Shown: positions 33,772-42,324, numbered from the stretch's first letter. The stretch: DNA of 64,000 nucleotides from Terribacillus halophilus (GCF_900101385.1 NZ_FMZB01000008.1:62001-126000), one strand, 5' to 3'. The notes: a model not told the origin generated them from the letters alone. Numbers and translations: made by a program.

Positions 33772-35385
33772 ATGAAGAGATTGTACCTCGTGATCCTCCT
33801 GCTTGGCATGTTCTGCCTGACAGCTTGTCGCGATGCAGAGCAGACAATCAATGCGGCGGATGTTTCCGAGAATGACAGGTATGGCGGCACGCTGACATTT
33901 GGGATCAGTGTTCCGATCGTTGGGGATCTGCTCGATCCGCATCGTTCAGCCAGTCCGGGCAACTCCAGGATTCAAAGGAGCATGTTTGACAGTCTCGTGG
34001 CCCAAAATGAAGACGGCAGCTTTGATCCTTGGCTGGCAACAAAGTGGGAGATATCCGAAGACCAAAAATCCTACACCTTTCATTTGCGTGATGATGTGAC
34101 TTTCACGGATGGTACGCCATTTGACGCTGAAGCAGTGAAGTTTAATTTCGAGCGGATAAAAAAATTGGATTCTCCAGGGTTGTCGCTCAGTTTCCTTGGA
34201 CCTTATGAATCGACGGAAATCATTGATGATCATACAGTCCGGATTCATTTTCAGGAAGCTTTCTCTCCATTCCTGAGCAATCTGGCAACCGAGAATCTGG
34301 CCATGGTGTCACCTGTGGCAGTAAAAGAAAGGGGAGATTCATTCGCAGTCAATCCGGTAGGTTCGGGGCCGTTCAAGGTAAAGGATTACACGCTTGGAAC
34401 CGAATATGTGCTGGAGCGGAATGAGGATTATAACTGGGGACCGGCGAATGCGGGACACACGGGCAAAGCCTATCTGGATGAATTGGTCATTAAAATCATC
34501 ACGGAGGATTCCACGCGGGTCAGCAGTCTGCATAGTGGTGACGTCGATGCCATCGATACGATTCCGCCGCAGCATGTCAAGGTTTTGAAAAACGATAACG
34601 ACTTGAACATATCGGAAGTCGAGCTGCTGAACTATAATGCGGCGATTCAGTTCAATGCGACAAAGGGAATTCTACAGGATAAAAATCTGCGAGAGGCACT
34701 TCGGCTTGGTGTAGATTGGGATGCAATCGTTCGGACGGTCTATCTTGGGACGTATGATCGTGCATACACGGCATTATCTCCTTCCTTGATCGGAGCAGAT
34801 GCAGATTTGGAGGAGAAATGGGAATTTGATGCGGACGAAGCAGAAGACATGCTTGATGAACTCGGGTGGAAAAAGGGGGGAGATGGCATCCGTGTGAAGG
34901 ACGGCAAGCGACTTTCCTTGGAAATGATCGATTTCTATGCCAATCGTGAAAAGCGGATGGATGTCATGACAATGGTGCAGAACTCCTGGAAGAGTATCGG
35001 CGTCGAGCTGAATATCCATACCATTTCCCGCGGCGAATATACAGACAGAAGAATGGCCGGGGATTATGACATGTGGATCGGAAGCCAGTATGGCCCGGAT
35101 CCTGATGGTGTCCTGCGGGCTTATCTGGTTGCCAAGGAAGGTTATCATGACGAATATCAGGATCCAAAAGTAACGGAAATGCTCGATGCAGCCAGGGACG
35201 AACAAGATTCCGCGAAGCGGGCAGTCCTTTATCGGAAATTGCTGGAGCATCTTTTCGAAGAAGTCTATTCGATTCCAGTCTATGTGCTGCCGTATACCGT
35301 TGCAGCCAATAAGCAAGTATTTGATATCGGCTTTGATATAAAAGGATCGCCTTATTTTTATGATACATGGATCGTTTCAGAGTGA
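33772..35385 (+). CDS. ABC importer binding lipoprotein, family 5 (DppA/OppA type)
   Basis: This 537-residue extracytoplasmic receptor has a signal helix and lipobox LTAC (Cys19). It has the family 5 landmarks: GTLTFGISVPI at the mature N terminus, FDSLVAQNEDGSFDPWLATK, YTFHLRDDVTFTDGTPF and the LREALRLGVDWDAI helix. It is lipid-anchored outside the membrane and gives the importer its specificity; family 5 receptors bind peptides, nickel, glutathione and other compounds. The start ATG is 11 bases after GGGAGG. Its position between a monooxygenase and MetY-like gene suggests a small sulfur-containing ligand. Confidence 0.87.
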   Translation: MKRLYLVILLLGMFCLTACRDAEQTINAADVSENDRYGGTLTFGISVPIVGDLLDPHRSASPGNSRIQRSMFDSLVAQNEDGSFDPWLATKWEISEDQKSYTFHLRDDVTFTDGTPFDAEAVKFNFERIKKLDSPGLSLSFLGPYESTEIIDDHTVRIHFQEAFSPFLSNLATENLAMVSPVAVKERGDSFAVNPVGSGPFKVKDYTLGTEYVLERNEDYNWGPANAGHTGKAYLDELVIKIITEDSTRVSSLHSGDVDAIDTIPPQHVKVLKNDNDLNISEVELLNYNAAIQFNATKGILQDKNLREALRLGVDWDAIVRTVYLGTYDRAYTALSPSLIGADADLEEKWEFDADEAEDMLDELGWKKGGDGIRVKDGKRLSLEMIDFYANREKRMDVMTMVQNSWKSIGVELNIHTISRGEYTDRRMAGDYDMWIGSQYGPDPDGVLRAYLVAKEGYHDEYQDPKVTEMLDAARDEQDSAKRAVLYRKLLEHLFEEVYSIPVYVLPYTVAANKQVFDIGFDIKGSPYFYDTWIVSE

Positions 35386-35420
35386 TGGGAGAGCAATGTG
35401 AAAAGGAGAAGAGTCACACA

Positions 35421-35690
35421 GTGGTGAGTATGGAGCAAGTACAGCTGCAATGGCCCGACCTTCAGTTCATCAATTGGTGCAGAGGCAAGTATGGTATCAA
35501 TCGCGGCATTTATAACACGATCGATGCCTGGCTGTATGAGTACGGCATCCTTGATTTGAACGAAAGAAGAAAAGTGATGATCCAATTCCTGAAGCACGTT
35601 GGTCAGAGAGAAGGAGATAAATTTGGCAAAGGCGGACTTACGAGGAATCTGGAACAGTTCATCACAACATGCGAAGGGGTGGGGATATGA
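35421..35690 (+). CDS. Hypothetical protein in the sulfur operon, about 89 aa
   Basis: The reading frame is open from 35367. The likely start is GTG at 35421 or 35424, or ATG at 35430, following AAAAGGAGAAG; the overlapping upstream part belongs to the binding-protein gene. The product is soluble, with Trp/Tyr-rich helices (INWCRGKYGINRGIYNTIDA) and a single Cys pair far apart, and a basic stretch before the C terminus. I recognise no family. Its stop overlaps the MetY-like start (ATGA), so it is translated as part of the operon and probably has a role in the same pathway. Confidence 0.65.
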   Translation: MVSMEQVQLQWPDLQFINWCRGKYGINRGIYNTIDAWLYEYGILDLNERRKVMIQFLKHVGQREGDKFGKGGLTRNLEQFITTCEGVGI

Positions 35691-36982
35691 CAGAAAAAAA
35701 GACCGCGAGTAAAAAGTTGGGTTTCGATACAGCTGCTCTCCACGCTGGTCAGCAGCCGGACCCAGTCAATGGTGCAAGAGCAGTACCGCTATTTCAGACG
35801 AGTTCCTATGTATTCGAGTCGACAGAGAAAGCAGCTGCGCTATTCCGGATGCAGGAGCCAGGTTACATCTATTCCCGGAACGGCAACCCTACCAATGCGG
35901 TGCTGGAGGAGCGTTTAGCCGAATTGGAAGGCGGTATCGGCGGCTTTGCTGTCTCTTCCGGGCAGGCCGCAGTCTCCGTTGCATTGCTGACATTGGCGAA
36001 AACTGGGGATGAGATCATCACGACGAATGCCCTTTATGGCGGGACTTATAATTTGTTCGCAGAAACGTTCAAAGGTTTCGGCGTTACGGTGAGGTTCGTT
36101 GATGGACATGATTTGGGCGAAGTGGAACAGGCAGTCAATGAACGGACAAAGGCCATTTTCACCGAATCGATCGGGAACCCGAATCTTGAAATTGCCGACC
36201 TGCACAAGTTGTCTGCTATTGCGAAAAGACATCATCTGCCCTTGGTTGTGGACAATACATTCGCTACACCGTATTTGCAGAGGCCGATTGATTTTGGAGC
36301 GGATATCGTCGTCTTTTCTACGACAAAATTCATCGGCGGCCACGGGACATCCATTGGCGGAGCCATCGTGGATGCTGGTACATTCGACTGGAATGACGGC
36401 AGGTTTCCTGATTTCAACCGGGATAAGCCGAGTATCGGAAATACATCATTTACAAAACTGGCCGGTAATCGGGCGTTCATTGCCAAAGCCCGTTTTGAGC
36501 TGGGGCATGATCTTGGTACAAGTTTATCTCCGTTTAATAGCTGGCTTTTCATCCAAGGTTTGGAGACCTTGTCATTCCGCATGAAGCAGCATGTCCATAA
36601 TGCACAAGAAACGGCGGCGTTCCTGCGCAAGCACCCGGCTGTTGAATGGGTGAACTACCCGGATGCGCCGGAAGATCCGCAGTATGAGCTGGCACAGACA
36701 TATTTGCCAAAAGGCGCAAGCTCCATTTTTACATTCGGTATCAAAGGCGGTCGCACAGCAGCGGAGGAATTCATTGATTCTCTGTCCCTCATCTCCCACT
36801 TAGCTAATGTAGGAGATTCGAAGACTTTGGCTATCCATCCAGCGAGCACGACACATGCCCGGATGACAGCAGAGCAGCAGCTGCAGGCTGGTGTCTTTCC
36901 AGACCAGATCAGATTATCGATTGGTTTGGAAGATATTGATGACATTCTCGCAGATCTTGAGCAAGCGTTGAAAGCAAAATAA
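35687..36982 (+). CDS. O-acetylhomoserine sulfhydrylase-like PLP enzyme (MetY family)
   Basis: This 431-residue Cys/Met-metabolism PLP enzyme has SSGQAA for phosphate binding, Asp189 (VVDNTFATP) and the cofactor Lys214 in STTKFIGGHG. Its length and the FNRDKPSIGN region before the long insert match O-acetylhomoserine sulfhydrylases, which add sulfide or methanethiol to O-acetylhomoserine to give homocysteine or methionine. In this operon it would capture the sulfur released by the monooxygenases. The start ATG at 35687 follows GGGGTGGGG and overlaps the preceding stop. A gamma-lyase activity cannot be excluded. Confidence 0.87.
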   Translation: MTEKKTASKKLGFDTAALHAGQQPDPVNGARAVPLFQTSSYVFESTEKAAALFRMQEPGYIYSRNGNPTNAVLEERLAELEGGIGGFAVSSGQAAVSVALLTLAKTGDEIITTNALYGGTYNLFAETFKGFGVTVRFVDGHDLGEVEQAVNERTKAIFTESIGNPNLEIADLHKLSAIAKRHHLPLVVDNTFATPYLQRPIDFGADIVVFSTTKFIGGHGTSIGGAIVDAGTFDWNDGRFPDFNRDKPSIGNTSFTKLAGNRAFIAKARFELGHDLGTSLSPFNSWLFIQGLETLSFRMKQHVHNAQETAAFLRKHPAVEWVNYPDAPEDPQYELAQTYLPKGASSIFTFGIKGGRTAAEEFIDSLSLISHLANVGDSKTLAIHPASTTHARMTAEQQLQAGVFPDQIRLSIGLEDIDDILADLEQALKAK

Positions 36983-36996
36983 GGGAGGCAGTGCAG

Positions 36997-37380
36997 ATGA
37001 AACTAGCAGCAGTCATCAACGAGGATAATTTTATCGTCCCGATTGTAGAAGGAGCTACCTTGAGAATTTATGAAACACAAACTAAGCAGATTTCCGATCT
37101 GGAAAATCCTGCTCCAAAGTTAAAGGAAGGCAGGAGAGGGGCGGCGCTGGCACTGGCCAGACAGCATGGTGCGGAAGCCTTCGCAGCACCGCCGCAGACT
37201 TTTTGTGAGCTTTCCTATGAAAAAGCGCAGCAGGAGGAAATTGTATTCTACAATTTGGAGTCGCCGCAGCCTTTCGATGCATTTCTTGTCCTCCTGGAAC
37301 AGGGAGCTGCTGTTGGGGAAAGAGAGATTGCTTCTGAACACGTAGCACCTAGCGCTCCTTCGACATCGGAACCAAAATAA
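36997..37380 (+). CDS. Hypothetical protein with NifX-like pattern
   Basis: The 127-residue protein starts at the ATG at 36997, eight bases after GGGAGG. Its first 95 residues (MKLAAVINEDNFIVPIVEGA, a YET strand, then ENPAPKL and an alternating helix/strand tail) resemble the small ribonuclease-H-like fold of the NifX/NifB-C-terminal family, which binds metal cofactors or metal-sulfur intermediates. The match is by eye and weak. The C-terminal 25 residues are Ala/Pro/Ser-rich and disordered-looking. Its place between MetY-like and monooxygenase genes implies a supporting role in sulfur handling, but no function is established. Confidence 0.6.
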   Translation: MKLAAVINEDNFIVPIVEGATLRIYETQTKQISDLENPAPKLKEGRRGAALALARQHGAEAFAAPPQTFCELSYEKAQQEEIVFYNLESPQPFDAFLVLLEQGAAVGEREIASEHVAPSAPSTSEPK

Positions 37381-37393
37381 AGGAGGAACAAGC

Positions 37394-38722
37394 ATGGAAA
37401 AAAAGCAGTTGCACCTAGGGCTCTTCCTGATGGGAAGCGGCCATCATATTGCATCATGGCGCCATCCGGATGTGGAACCGGAACAAGTGACATCTTTCCG
37501 TTATTTCGCTGAAATCGCCAAAAAGGCAGAGGAAGGCAAGCTGGATATGCTGTTCCTTAGTGATGGCTTATCATTTCACGAGCTGTCCCATCCAGCCGAG
37601 CTGAGCAGATTCGAGCCGATTTCCCTGTTGAGTGCCCTTGCTGCTGTCACAAATAAAATCGGACTCGCTTCGACGGTCACGACTACTTATAATGAGCCCT
37701 TTCATGTGGCAAGGAAGTTCCTTTCCCTTGATCATCTGAGCGGCGGGAGAGCTGGCTGGAATGTGGTCACTTCCTATTATGAATCTGAAGCGAAAAACTT
37801 CAGCAAGAAAGAACACCTTGCCCATCAGGATCGGTACATACGGGCACAGGAGTTCCTTGAGGTAGTGGATGGACTATGGGGGAGCTGGGAACCGGATGCA
37901 TTGGTGCGGGATAAGGAAAGCGGAGTTTATTTCGAAAAAGATAAGCTTCATCAGCTCAACCACGATGGTGCATTTTTTTCTGTGGAAGGTCCGCTGAATA
38001 TTGAAAGGTCGCCTCAGGGGAAGCCTGTTATCATCCAAGCTGGTTCATCCAATGCAGGAGTGAATCTTGCTGCCAGATCCGCTGACATCATTTTCACCGC
38101 TCAGGATAATCTGGCTGATGCCAGAGCCTTCTATCGGAGCGTGAAAGACAAAGTTCAGGCATATGGCCGCAACCCAGAACATGTGAAAATCATGCCGGGT
38201 GTTTCTGTCTATGTCGGTAAGACATATGAAGAAGCTGTGCAGAAGTATGAACAATTACAGCAGTTGATCACACCGGAAGTTGGCCAGAATCTATTATCCG
38301 AATATCTGGGGGGCTTTGCTATCAGTCCTTATGATGTGGACGGACCGCTTCCTGAAAATATACCAGAAACGAATGGCAATAAAAGCCGCCGGGCGTTATT
38401 GATTAAGCTGGCAGAAGAGAAGCAGCTGACGATACGGGAACTCTATCAGTATGTGGCAGGTTCCAGAGGACATCGGCTTCTATTTGGAACGGCTGAACAG
38501 ATTGCAGATGATCTGGAAAACTGGCTAATGGAAGGAGGGGCAGACGGATTCAATCTGATGCTGCCAACATTTCCGAGCAGTTTGGATGAATTCGTGGATC
38601 AAGTGGTGCCAGTCCTGCAGCAGAGAGGGATTTACCGCGAGGATTATTCCGGCAGCACATTACGAGCGCATCTTGGGCTGCTGGAACCAGTATATAAGCG
38701 TCCAATCCTAAATAATCCGTGA
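37394..38722 (+). CDS. Flavin-dependent monooxygenase, NtaA/SnaA/DmoA family (copy 2)
   Basis: The 442-residue paralogue of the monooxygenase at 32417-33763 has the same landmarks: HIASWRHPD, SLDHLSGGRAGWNVVTS, NHDGAFFSVEGPLN and GADGFNLMLPTFPSSLDEF. The N-terminal flavin-loop residues and central insert differ clearly, so the two copies may act on different steps or substrates rather than being redundant. The start ATG follows AAAGGAGGA. No flavin reductase is adjacent, so FMNH2 must come from elsewhere in the genome. Confidence 0.85.
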   Translation: MEKKQLHLGLFLMGSGHHIASWRHPDVEPEQVTSFRYFAEIAKKAEEGKLDMLFLSDGLSFHELSHPAELSRFEPISLLSALAAVTNKIGLASTVTTTYNEPFHVARKFLSLDHLSGGRAGWNVVTSYYESEAKNFSKKEHLAHQDRYIRAQEFLEVVDGLWGSWEPDALVRDKESGVYFEKDKLHQLNHDGAFFSVEGPLNIERSPQGKPVIIQAGSSNAGVNLAARSADIIFTAQDNLADARAFYRSVKDKVQAYGRNPEHVKIMPGVSVYVGKTYEEAVQKYEQLQQLITPEVGQNLLSEYLGGFAISPYDVDGPLPENIPETNGNKSRRALLIKLAEEKQLTIRELYQYVAGSRGHRLLFGTAEQIADDLENWLMEGGADGFNLMLPTFPSSLDEFVDQVVPVLQQRGIYREDYSGSTLRAHLGLLEPVYKRPILNNP

Positions 38723-38739
38723 TGAAAGGATGATAGATT

Positions 38740-38877
38740 GTGAGTAAGGAAAATGGAGAGAAATGGGAAGAAATCATCAAGAAAGTGGACGATCTGCAAT
38801 ATGGCACGGTCTTGATCACTGTGCATGATAATGAAATCAAGCAGGTGGATATTACGGAAAAGAAACGTTTCGTTTGA
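38740..38877 (+). CDS. yezD: YezD-family small protein (DUF2292)
   Basis: The 45-residue frame starts with GTG at 38740, seven bases after AGGATG. The sequence KKVDDLQYGTVLITVHDNEI followed by KQVDITEKKR matches the YezD/DUF2292 family, tiny proteins repeatedly found next to sulfur-assimilation genes in Firmicutes; their function is unknown. It is the last gene of the SAM-regulated operon, and a strong terminator follows 13 bases later. Its location supports the sulfur theme of the operon. Confidence 0.85.
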   Translation: MSKENGEKWEEIIKKVDDLQYGTVLITVHDNEIKQVDITEKKRFV

Positions 38878-38890
38878 AGGTATACGAGTA

Positions 38891-38920
38891 AAAGGGCATA
38901 CGTGGCGTATGCCTTTTTTT
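38891..38920 (+). terminator. Terminator of the sulfur operon
   Basis: A GGCATACG/CGTATGCC stem with a three-base loop is flanked by AAA and seven T. Confidence 0.92.
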
Positions 38921-39019
38921 ATGGATTTGTAAGAAGCACTGCCTCTTTTGTCCTATTTTCTGTATACTGAGGAAGTACATAGAGAAATGTGCAATTATTT
39001 GGTTAAGGGAGTAGATTTT

Positions 39020-39841
39020 ATGGTAACTTGTCCGTCATGTGGACACGAGAATGCAGAGGGGAGTAAGTTTTGCGAAAAATGCGGTGCAGCTTTGCAGGGA
39101 CAATCCATACAAAGTACCCAAAATACAGCTGCCGCATCTGCAGATAACGCCAAAGCTAATGAATATCTAGAAGCTACAAAACAGGTTTCGTTATCATTCT
39201 TCCATTATTTTTCGGATGTGATCAAACATCCATTTAGCTCGGGCAAACGTTATGGTGCAAGCAATCTTACAAATAGTATCATCACAATGGTGCTTTTTGC
39301 AGTCTTCTTGGGTTTAACGGTTTATTTCGGAATCAAAAACTTGATAAAAGAATTAGGAACGCTGAGCTATATCGGAGAGATTATACGTTCTGAAGAAATG
39401 AATATCCAAGTTTCTTTTGTTGAATTTGGCATCAAACCATTCCTATTTTTTGCTATTTTTGTCTTCATCATTGCAGCCTTAGTGTTTGCAGCAAGTAAAC
39501 TGTCCAAGATGGACGCTGACTTTAAATCCATTCTTGTAAGATACGGAAGTTACCTGGTACCGTTTCTCGGTTTGGTAGCAATTGGCTTCCTTTTATCCTT
39601 GTTGAATATCGATATTTTCACATGGTTCTCTGCAATTGGGTTTATAGGGACATTCTTTATCGTACCAGTATTGGTATTGGTGAGTTTGTATCGGGAAAAT
39701 AAAAATGGCTTGGATATCGCTTATAGTTCTTTGTTTGTTGTCGTATGTACGATGATTGTGCTTTATATTGCACAACGCATGTATATTGCTGGTCTTGTCG
39801 AAAAATTAGAGGAAATTATGGGTCAGGGACTATTCTTCTGA
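39020..39841 (+). CDS. Zinc-ribbon membrane protein, 273 aa
   Basis: The start is the ATG at 39020 behind AAGGGAG; the frame is open further upstream without a site. The N terminus is a zinc ribbon with two CxxC knuckles (CPSCGHENAEGSKFCEKCG), followed by a Gln/Ala/Ser-rich linker and five hydrophobic segments. Zinc-ribbon-plus-membrane proteins are common in Bacillaceae and some belong to envelope-stress regulons, but the role of this one is unknown. It converges on a second zinc-ribbon protein gene (39886-41682), sharing its terminator; the two may work together. Confidence 0.75.
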   Translation: MVTCPSCGHENAEGSKFCEKCGAALQGQSIQSTQNTAAASADNAKANEYLEATKQVSLSFFHYFSDVIKHPFSSGKRYGASNLTNSIITMVLFAVFLGLTVYFGIKNLIKELGTLSYIGEIIRSEEMNIQVSFVEFGIKPFLFFAIFVFIIAALVFAASKLSKMDADFKSILVRYGSYLVPFLGLVAIGFLLSLLNIDIFTWFSAIGFIGTFFIVPVLVLVSLYRENKNGLDIAYSSLFVVVCTMIVLYIAQRMYIAGLVEKLEEIMGQGLFF

Positions 39842-39852
39842 TAATAGAAAAG

Positions 39853-39880
39853 AAGGGAGATGGGCTCGCCTGTCTCCCTT
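39853..39880. terminator. Bidirectional terminator
   Basis: AAGGGAGA pairs with TCTCCCTT with further inner pairing (GG/CC), flanked by A-rich and T-rich sequence between the two convergent zinc-ribbon genes. Confidence 0.8.
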
Positions 39881-39885
39881 TCTAT

Positions 39886-41682
39886 TTATTCCAGCTTAGT
39901 AAGTTTCCAATCATCACCGGATTTCTTCGCTGTATAGGTCCAGTCATATTGCTGTGACTCGGAAGTTCCATCGCTATAGGAGATGGTGATCGACTCTATT
40001 GTTGTGATGGTAGCGGAGTCTCCATCTTCACTGTATCCGGTAATGTCATAAGCATCGAGATTTTCTGTGATGCCCTTGGATGTCAAATTATCAACTAATG
40101 CAACTTGTGCTTCATACAGTTCAGAGTCTTCTTCCATGTAGGGTGCTACCGAGTCAAAGCTATCATTGTTGATTGCATCGATTAAACCATTCAAATAGTT
40201 ATCCATCAATGCAGAAGCAGTCTCGGGTACATCAGCTTTACTTGTTGTTGCCGCCTCTGTTTTGGCAGATCCATCTGGTTTGTATAAAGTCGCTTCTTCA
40301 TTCACTACTTCTTTCGTATTATCTCCCAAGGACCATACGGAGCCAACCTCATTAACGAGCCATTTCTTTGCTTTTTCGTCATAGATAAGCGTATAGCTGT
40401 TGTCCGAAGTATTCTCAGTCAGTTCGGGTTGTTCTTCTTTTCCATACCAGTCTTCCTTATAGGTGACACTTGCGTCTACTTGGGCGTACCACTTTCCATC
40501 TTTATAATCTAACAGGAATGAATCCATATCAAATAATGTGGATTGAAGGGAACCTTGGTAAGACTCGTCCCATGTGGTGTAAGTGTCGATTATGTCTTTA
40601 GCGTCATCCTGGTAATTGGCTGTTGCGTCCTTCAATTTACCTTTGTCAGCCAGTGCTTGGGCCTCTGCATATTGATCATTTACAGCAACCACGCGATCGA
40701 TCAGCTGCTGTTTCATGTCTTCACTCGGCGCCGGCATGCTCATATAAGAGGAATCGATTGAAACATCCTCTGTTTTTGCGGTTCCCCATGGATATTCTGT
40801 TTCTACTGCCATCGTCATGGATCCGTCTACCAGGACTGGACCGAATGAGCGATCCTTATAAGGGTCGATTTCTGTTTCTTTCCCATTTACGTATAGCTTC
40901 CCTTTTACATCTGGCATTTCTTCCAAACCAAGAGAAAGTTCTACTTCTTCTCCATCCAATTGCAGATAAGCTGATGTGTCAGTCGATGTCCCCATCAGAT
41001 CGATGGATGCATCCTTGGCTAATTCCGTGAAGTCCGTTGCCAGTGCGGCCGATAACTTGTGTGTTCCAGGAACGTAAGGGCCGAACGTCTTCTCAAACCC
41101 ATCCGAATCAGCGGTACCCACTTCTTCCCCGTCCACTTTCAGTACAGTGTCTTTGTAATCAGTGGATAAAGTGATGTAATAAGGAGTGACATCTATTTGG
41201 TAGTTGTCGTAAAACAGAAGCTTTTTCCCATCCATCTTCAGATTGATTGGTCCTTCGGTACTTCTATCCGTACCAGACTGGTTATGGAGATCATCAACCA
41301 GCATGTCGAATTCTTCCGGATTCTCATCATAGTATGTAATTAGACCTTTGACCGTTTTATCGTTTACCTTGAGTTTGTTATCATCTGTGGAAATGACTTT
41401 TGCTAGTGCTTTTGCGTCCTTTTTGTCCACAGCTGTTTCGAATTTTTCAAGTAATCTTTCTTTGGAGGTAAAAGCTTCCCCTGTTTTATATCCGGCCAAT
41501 AGGATGACAACGGCAGCGATGGCACTCGCTAGGATGATCTTGTTTTTCTTGCTCATCTTTTTCTGTGGTGCGGTCTGCTGCTGACGCTGTGGGACAGGGC
41601 TGCCGTTGACGCTTGTGCCGCAGTCATTACAGAATTGAGCACTGGGCTTCAACTCTTTACCGCATTCTTTACAATACTTCAT
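39886..41682 (-). CDS. yvbJ: YvbJ/TcaA-family zinc-ribbon membrane protein
   Basis: The 598-residue protein has an N-terminal zinc ribbon (CKECG and CNDCG), a Gln-rich linker, one membrane helix near residues 48-65, and a long extracytoplasmic part with repeated beta-domains containing LKVDGEEVG and GTHKL motifs, ending in an NTF2-like C-terminal domain. Size and layout match B. subtilis YvbJ and the staphylococcal TcaA family, which is linked to glycopeptide sensitivity and cell-wall stress. The adjacent yvbK homologue repeats the B. subtilis gene order. The start ATG follows GGAGAA. Confidence 0.85.
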   Translation of the reverse strand: MKYCKECGKELKPSAQFCNDCGTSVNGSPVPQRQQQTAPQKKMSKKNKIILASAIAAVVILLAGYKTGEAFTSKERLLEKFETAVDKKDAKALAKVISTDDNKLKVNDKTVKGLITYYDENPEEFDMLVDDLHNQSGTDRSTEGPINLKMDGKKLLFYDNYQIDVTPYYITLSTDYKDTVLKVDGEEVGTADSDGFEKTFGPYVPGTHKLSAALATDFTELAKDASIDLMGTSTDTSAYLQLDGEEVELSLGLEEMPDVKGKLYVNGKETEIDPYKDRSFGPVLVDGSMTMAVETEYPWGTAKTEDVSIDSSYMSMPAPSEDMKQQLIDRVVAVNDQYAEAQALADKGKLKDATANYQDDAKDIIDTYTTWDESYQGSLQSTLFDMDSFLLDYKDGKWYAQVDASVTYKEDWYGKEEQPELTENTSDNSYTLIYDEKAKKWLVNEVGSVWSLGDNTKEVVNEEATLYKPDGSAKTEAATTSKADVPETASALMDNYLNGLIDAINNDSFDSVAPYMEEDSELYEAQVALVDNLTSKGITENLDAYDITGYSEDGDSATITTIESITISYSDGTSESQQYDWTYTAKKSGDDWKLTKLE

Positions 41683-41845
41683 AAATTCTCCTCTCTCTGT
41701 CTCGTCGGAATAATAATATAAGGATAAATAAAGACAGCATAACTTATTATAATATTATCCTACTAAATATCTAGACGGATGAGGGAATTAATTTGGAAAA
41801 TTGGAAGTTTATTATAAAAAATGCGAAAGGTAAGATTGGCTGTAC

Positions 41846-42298
41846 TTATAGATTACAGGAAAAACGAATCATGTCTCGGCACTGGATGCCATTTTCATAA
41901 ATCGGCTTCTCATAATGCCGGAGGAAATAATCCTGGTCAATTGCTGTCATACGTAAACCGCATTTCTGGTAGAAAGCAATTTGATTGATACTGGAGTTGC
42001 CCGTTCCCACTTCCAAGGAGGCAAAGCCTTGTTCTCGGGCCTGTTCGATGGCATGGTGAATGAGTTTTTTCCCGATACCCTTTCCTTGATCGGCTTCCCT
42101 TACTGAAATATTGATTACTTCAGCGGTGTTTTCACTGATTCCCGCCAGGACATAGATACCAAGAATATGATTCTCTCTTTCTGCAACAAAGCAGCTGCTT
42201 TTGACAAGGTAGGACTTTATCCTGATTTTAGAGGGATCAGCTTCCAGGAGAAGGTCCATAGGGGGCGTTTCTGATGGGTGAAGTTTTCGTATCTTCAT
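41846..42298 (-). CDS. yvbK: GNAT acetyltransferase YvbK
   Basis: The 151-residue GNAT protein closely follows B. subtilis YvbK: MKIRKL, LLLEADPSK, the acetyl-CoA loop ADQGKGIGKKLI, EVGTGNSSI, YQKCG and a C-terminal ENGIQCRDMIR. The acceptor substrate is unknown. The start is the ATG at 42298 behind GGAGTG; the frame continues upstream over the terminator of the stress-protein gene and is not likely to be translated from there. It is transcribed towards yvbJ. Confidence 0.87.
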   Translation of the reverse strand: MKIRKLHPSETPPMDLLLEADPSKIRIKSYLVKSSCFVAERENHILGIYVLAGISENTAEVINISVREADQGKGIGKKLIHHAIEQAREQGFASLEVGTGNSSINQIAFYQKCGLRMTAIDQDYFLRHYEKPIYENGIQCRDMIRFSCNL

Positions 42299-42324
42299 CG
42301 GATCACTCCAATTTTCGGTTATGT

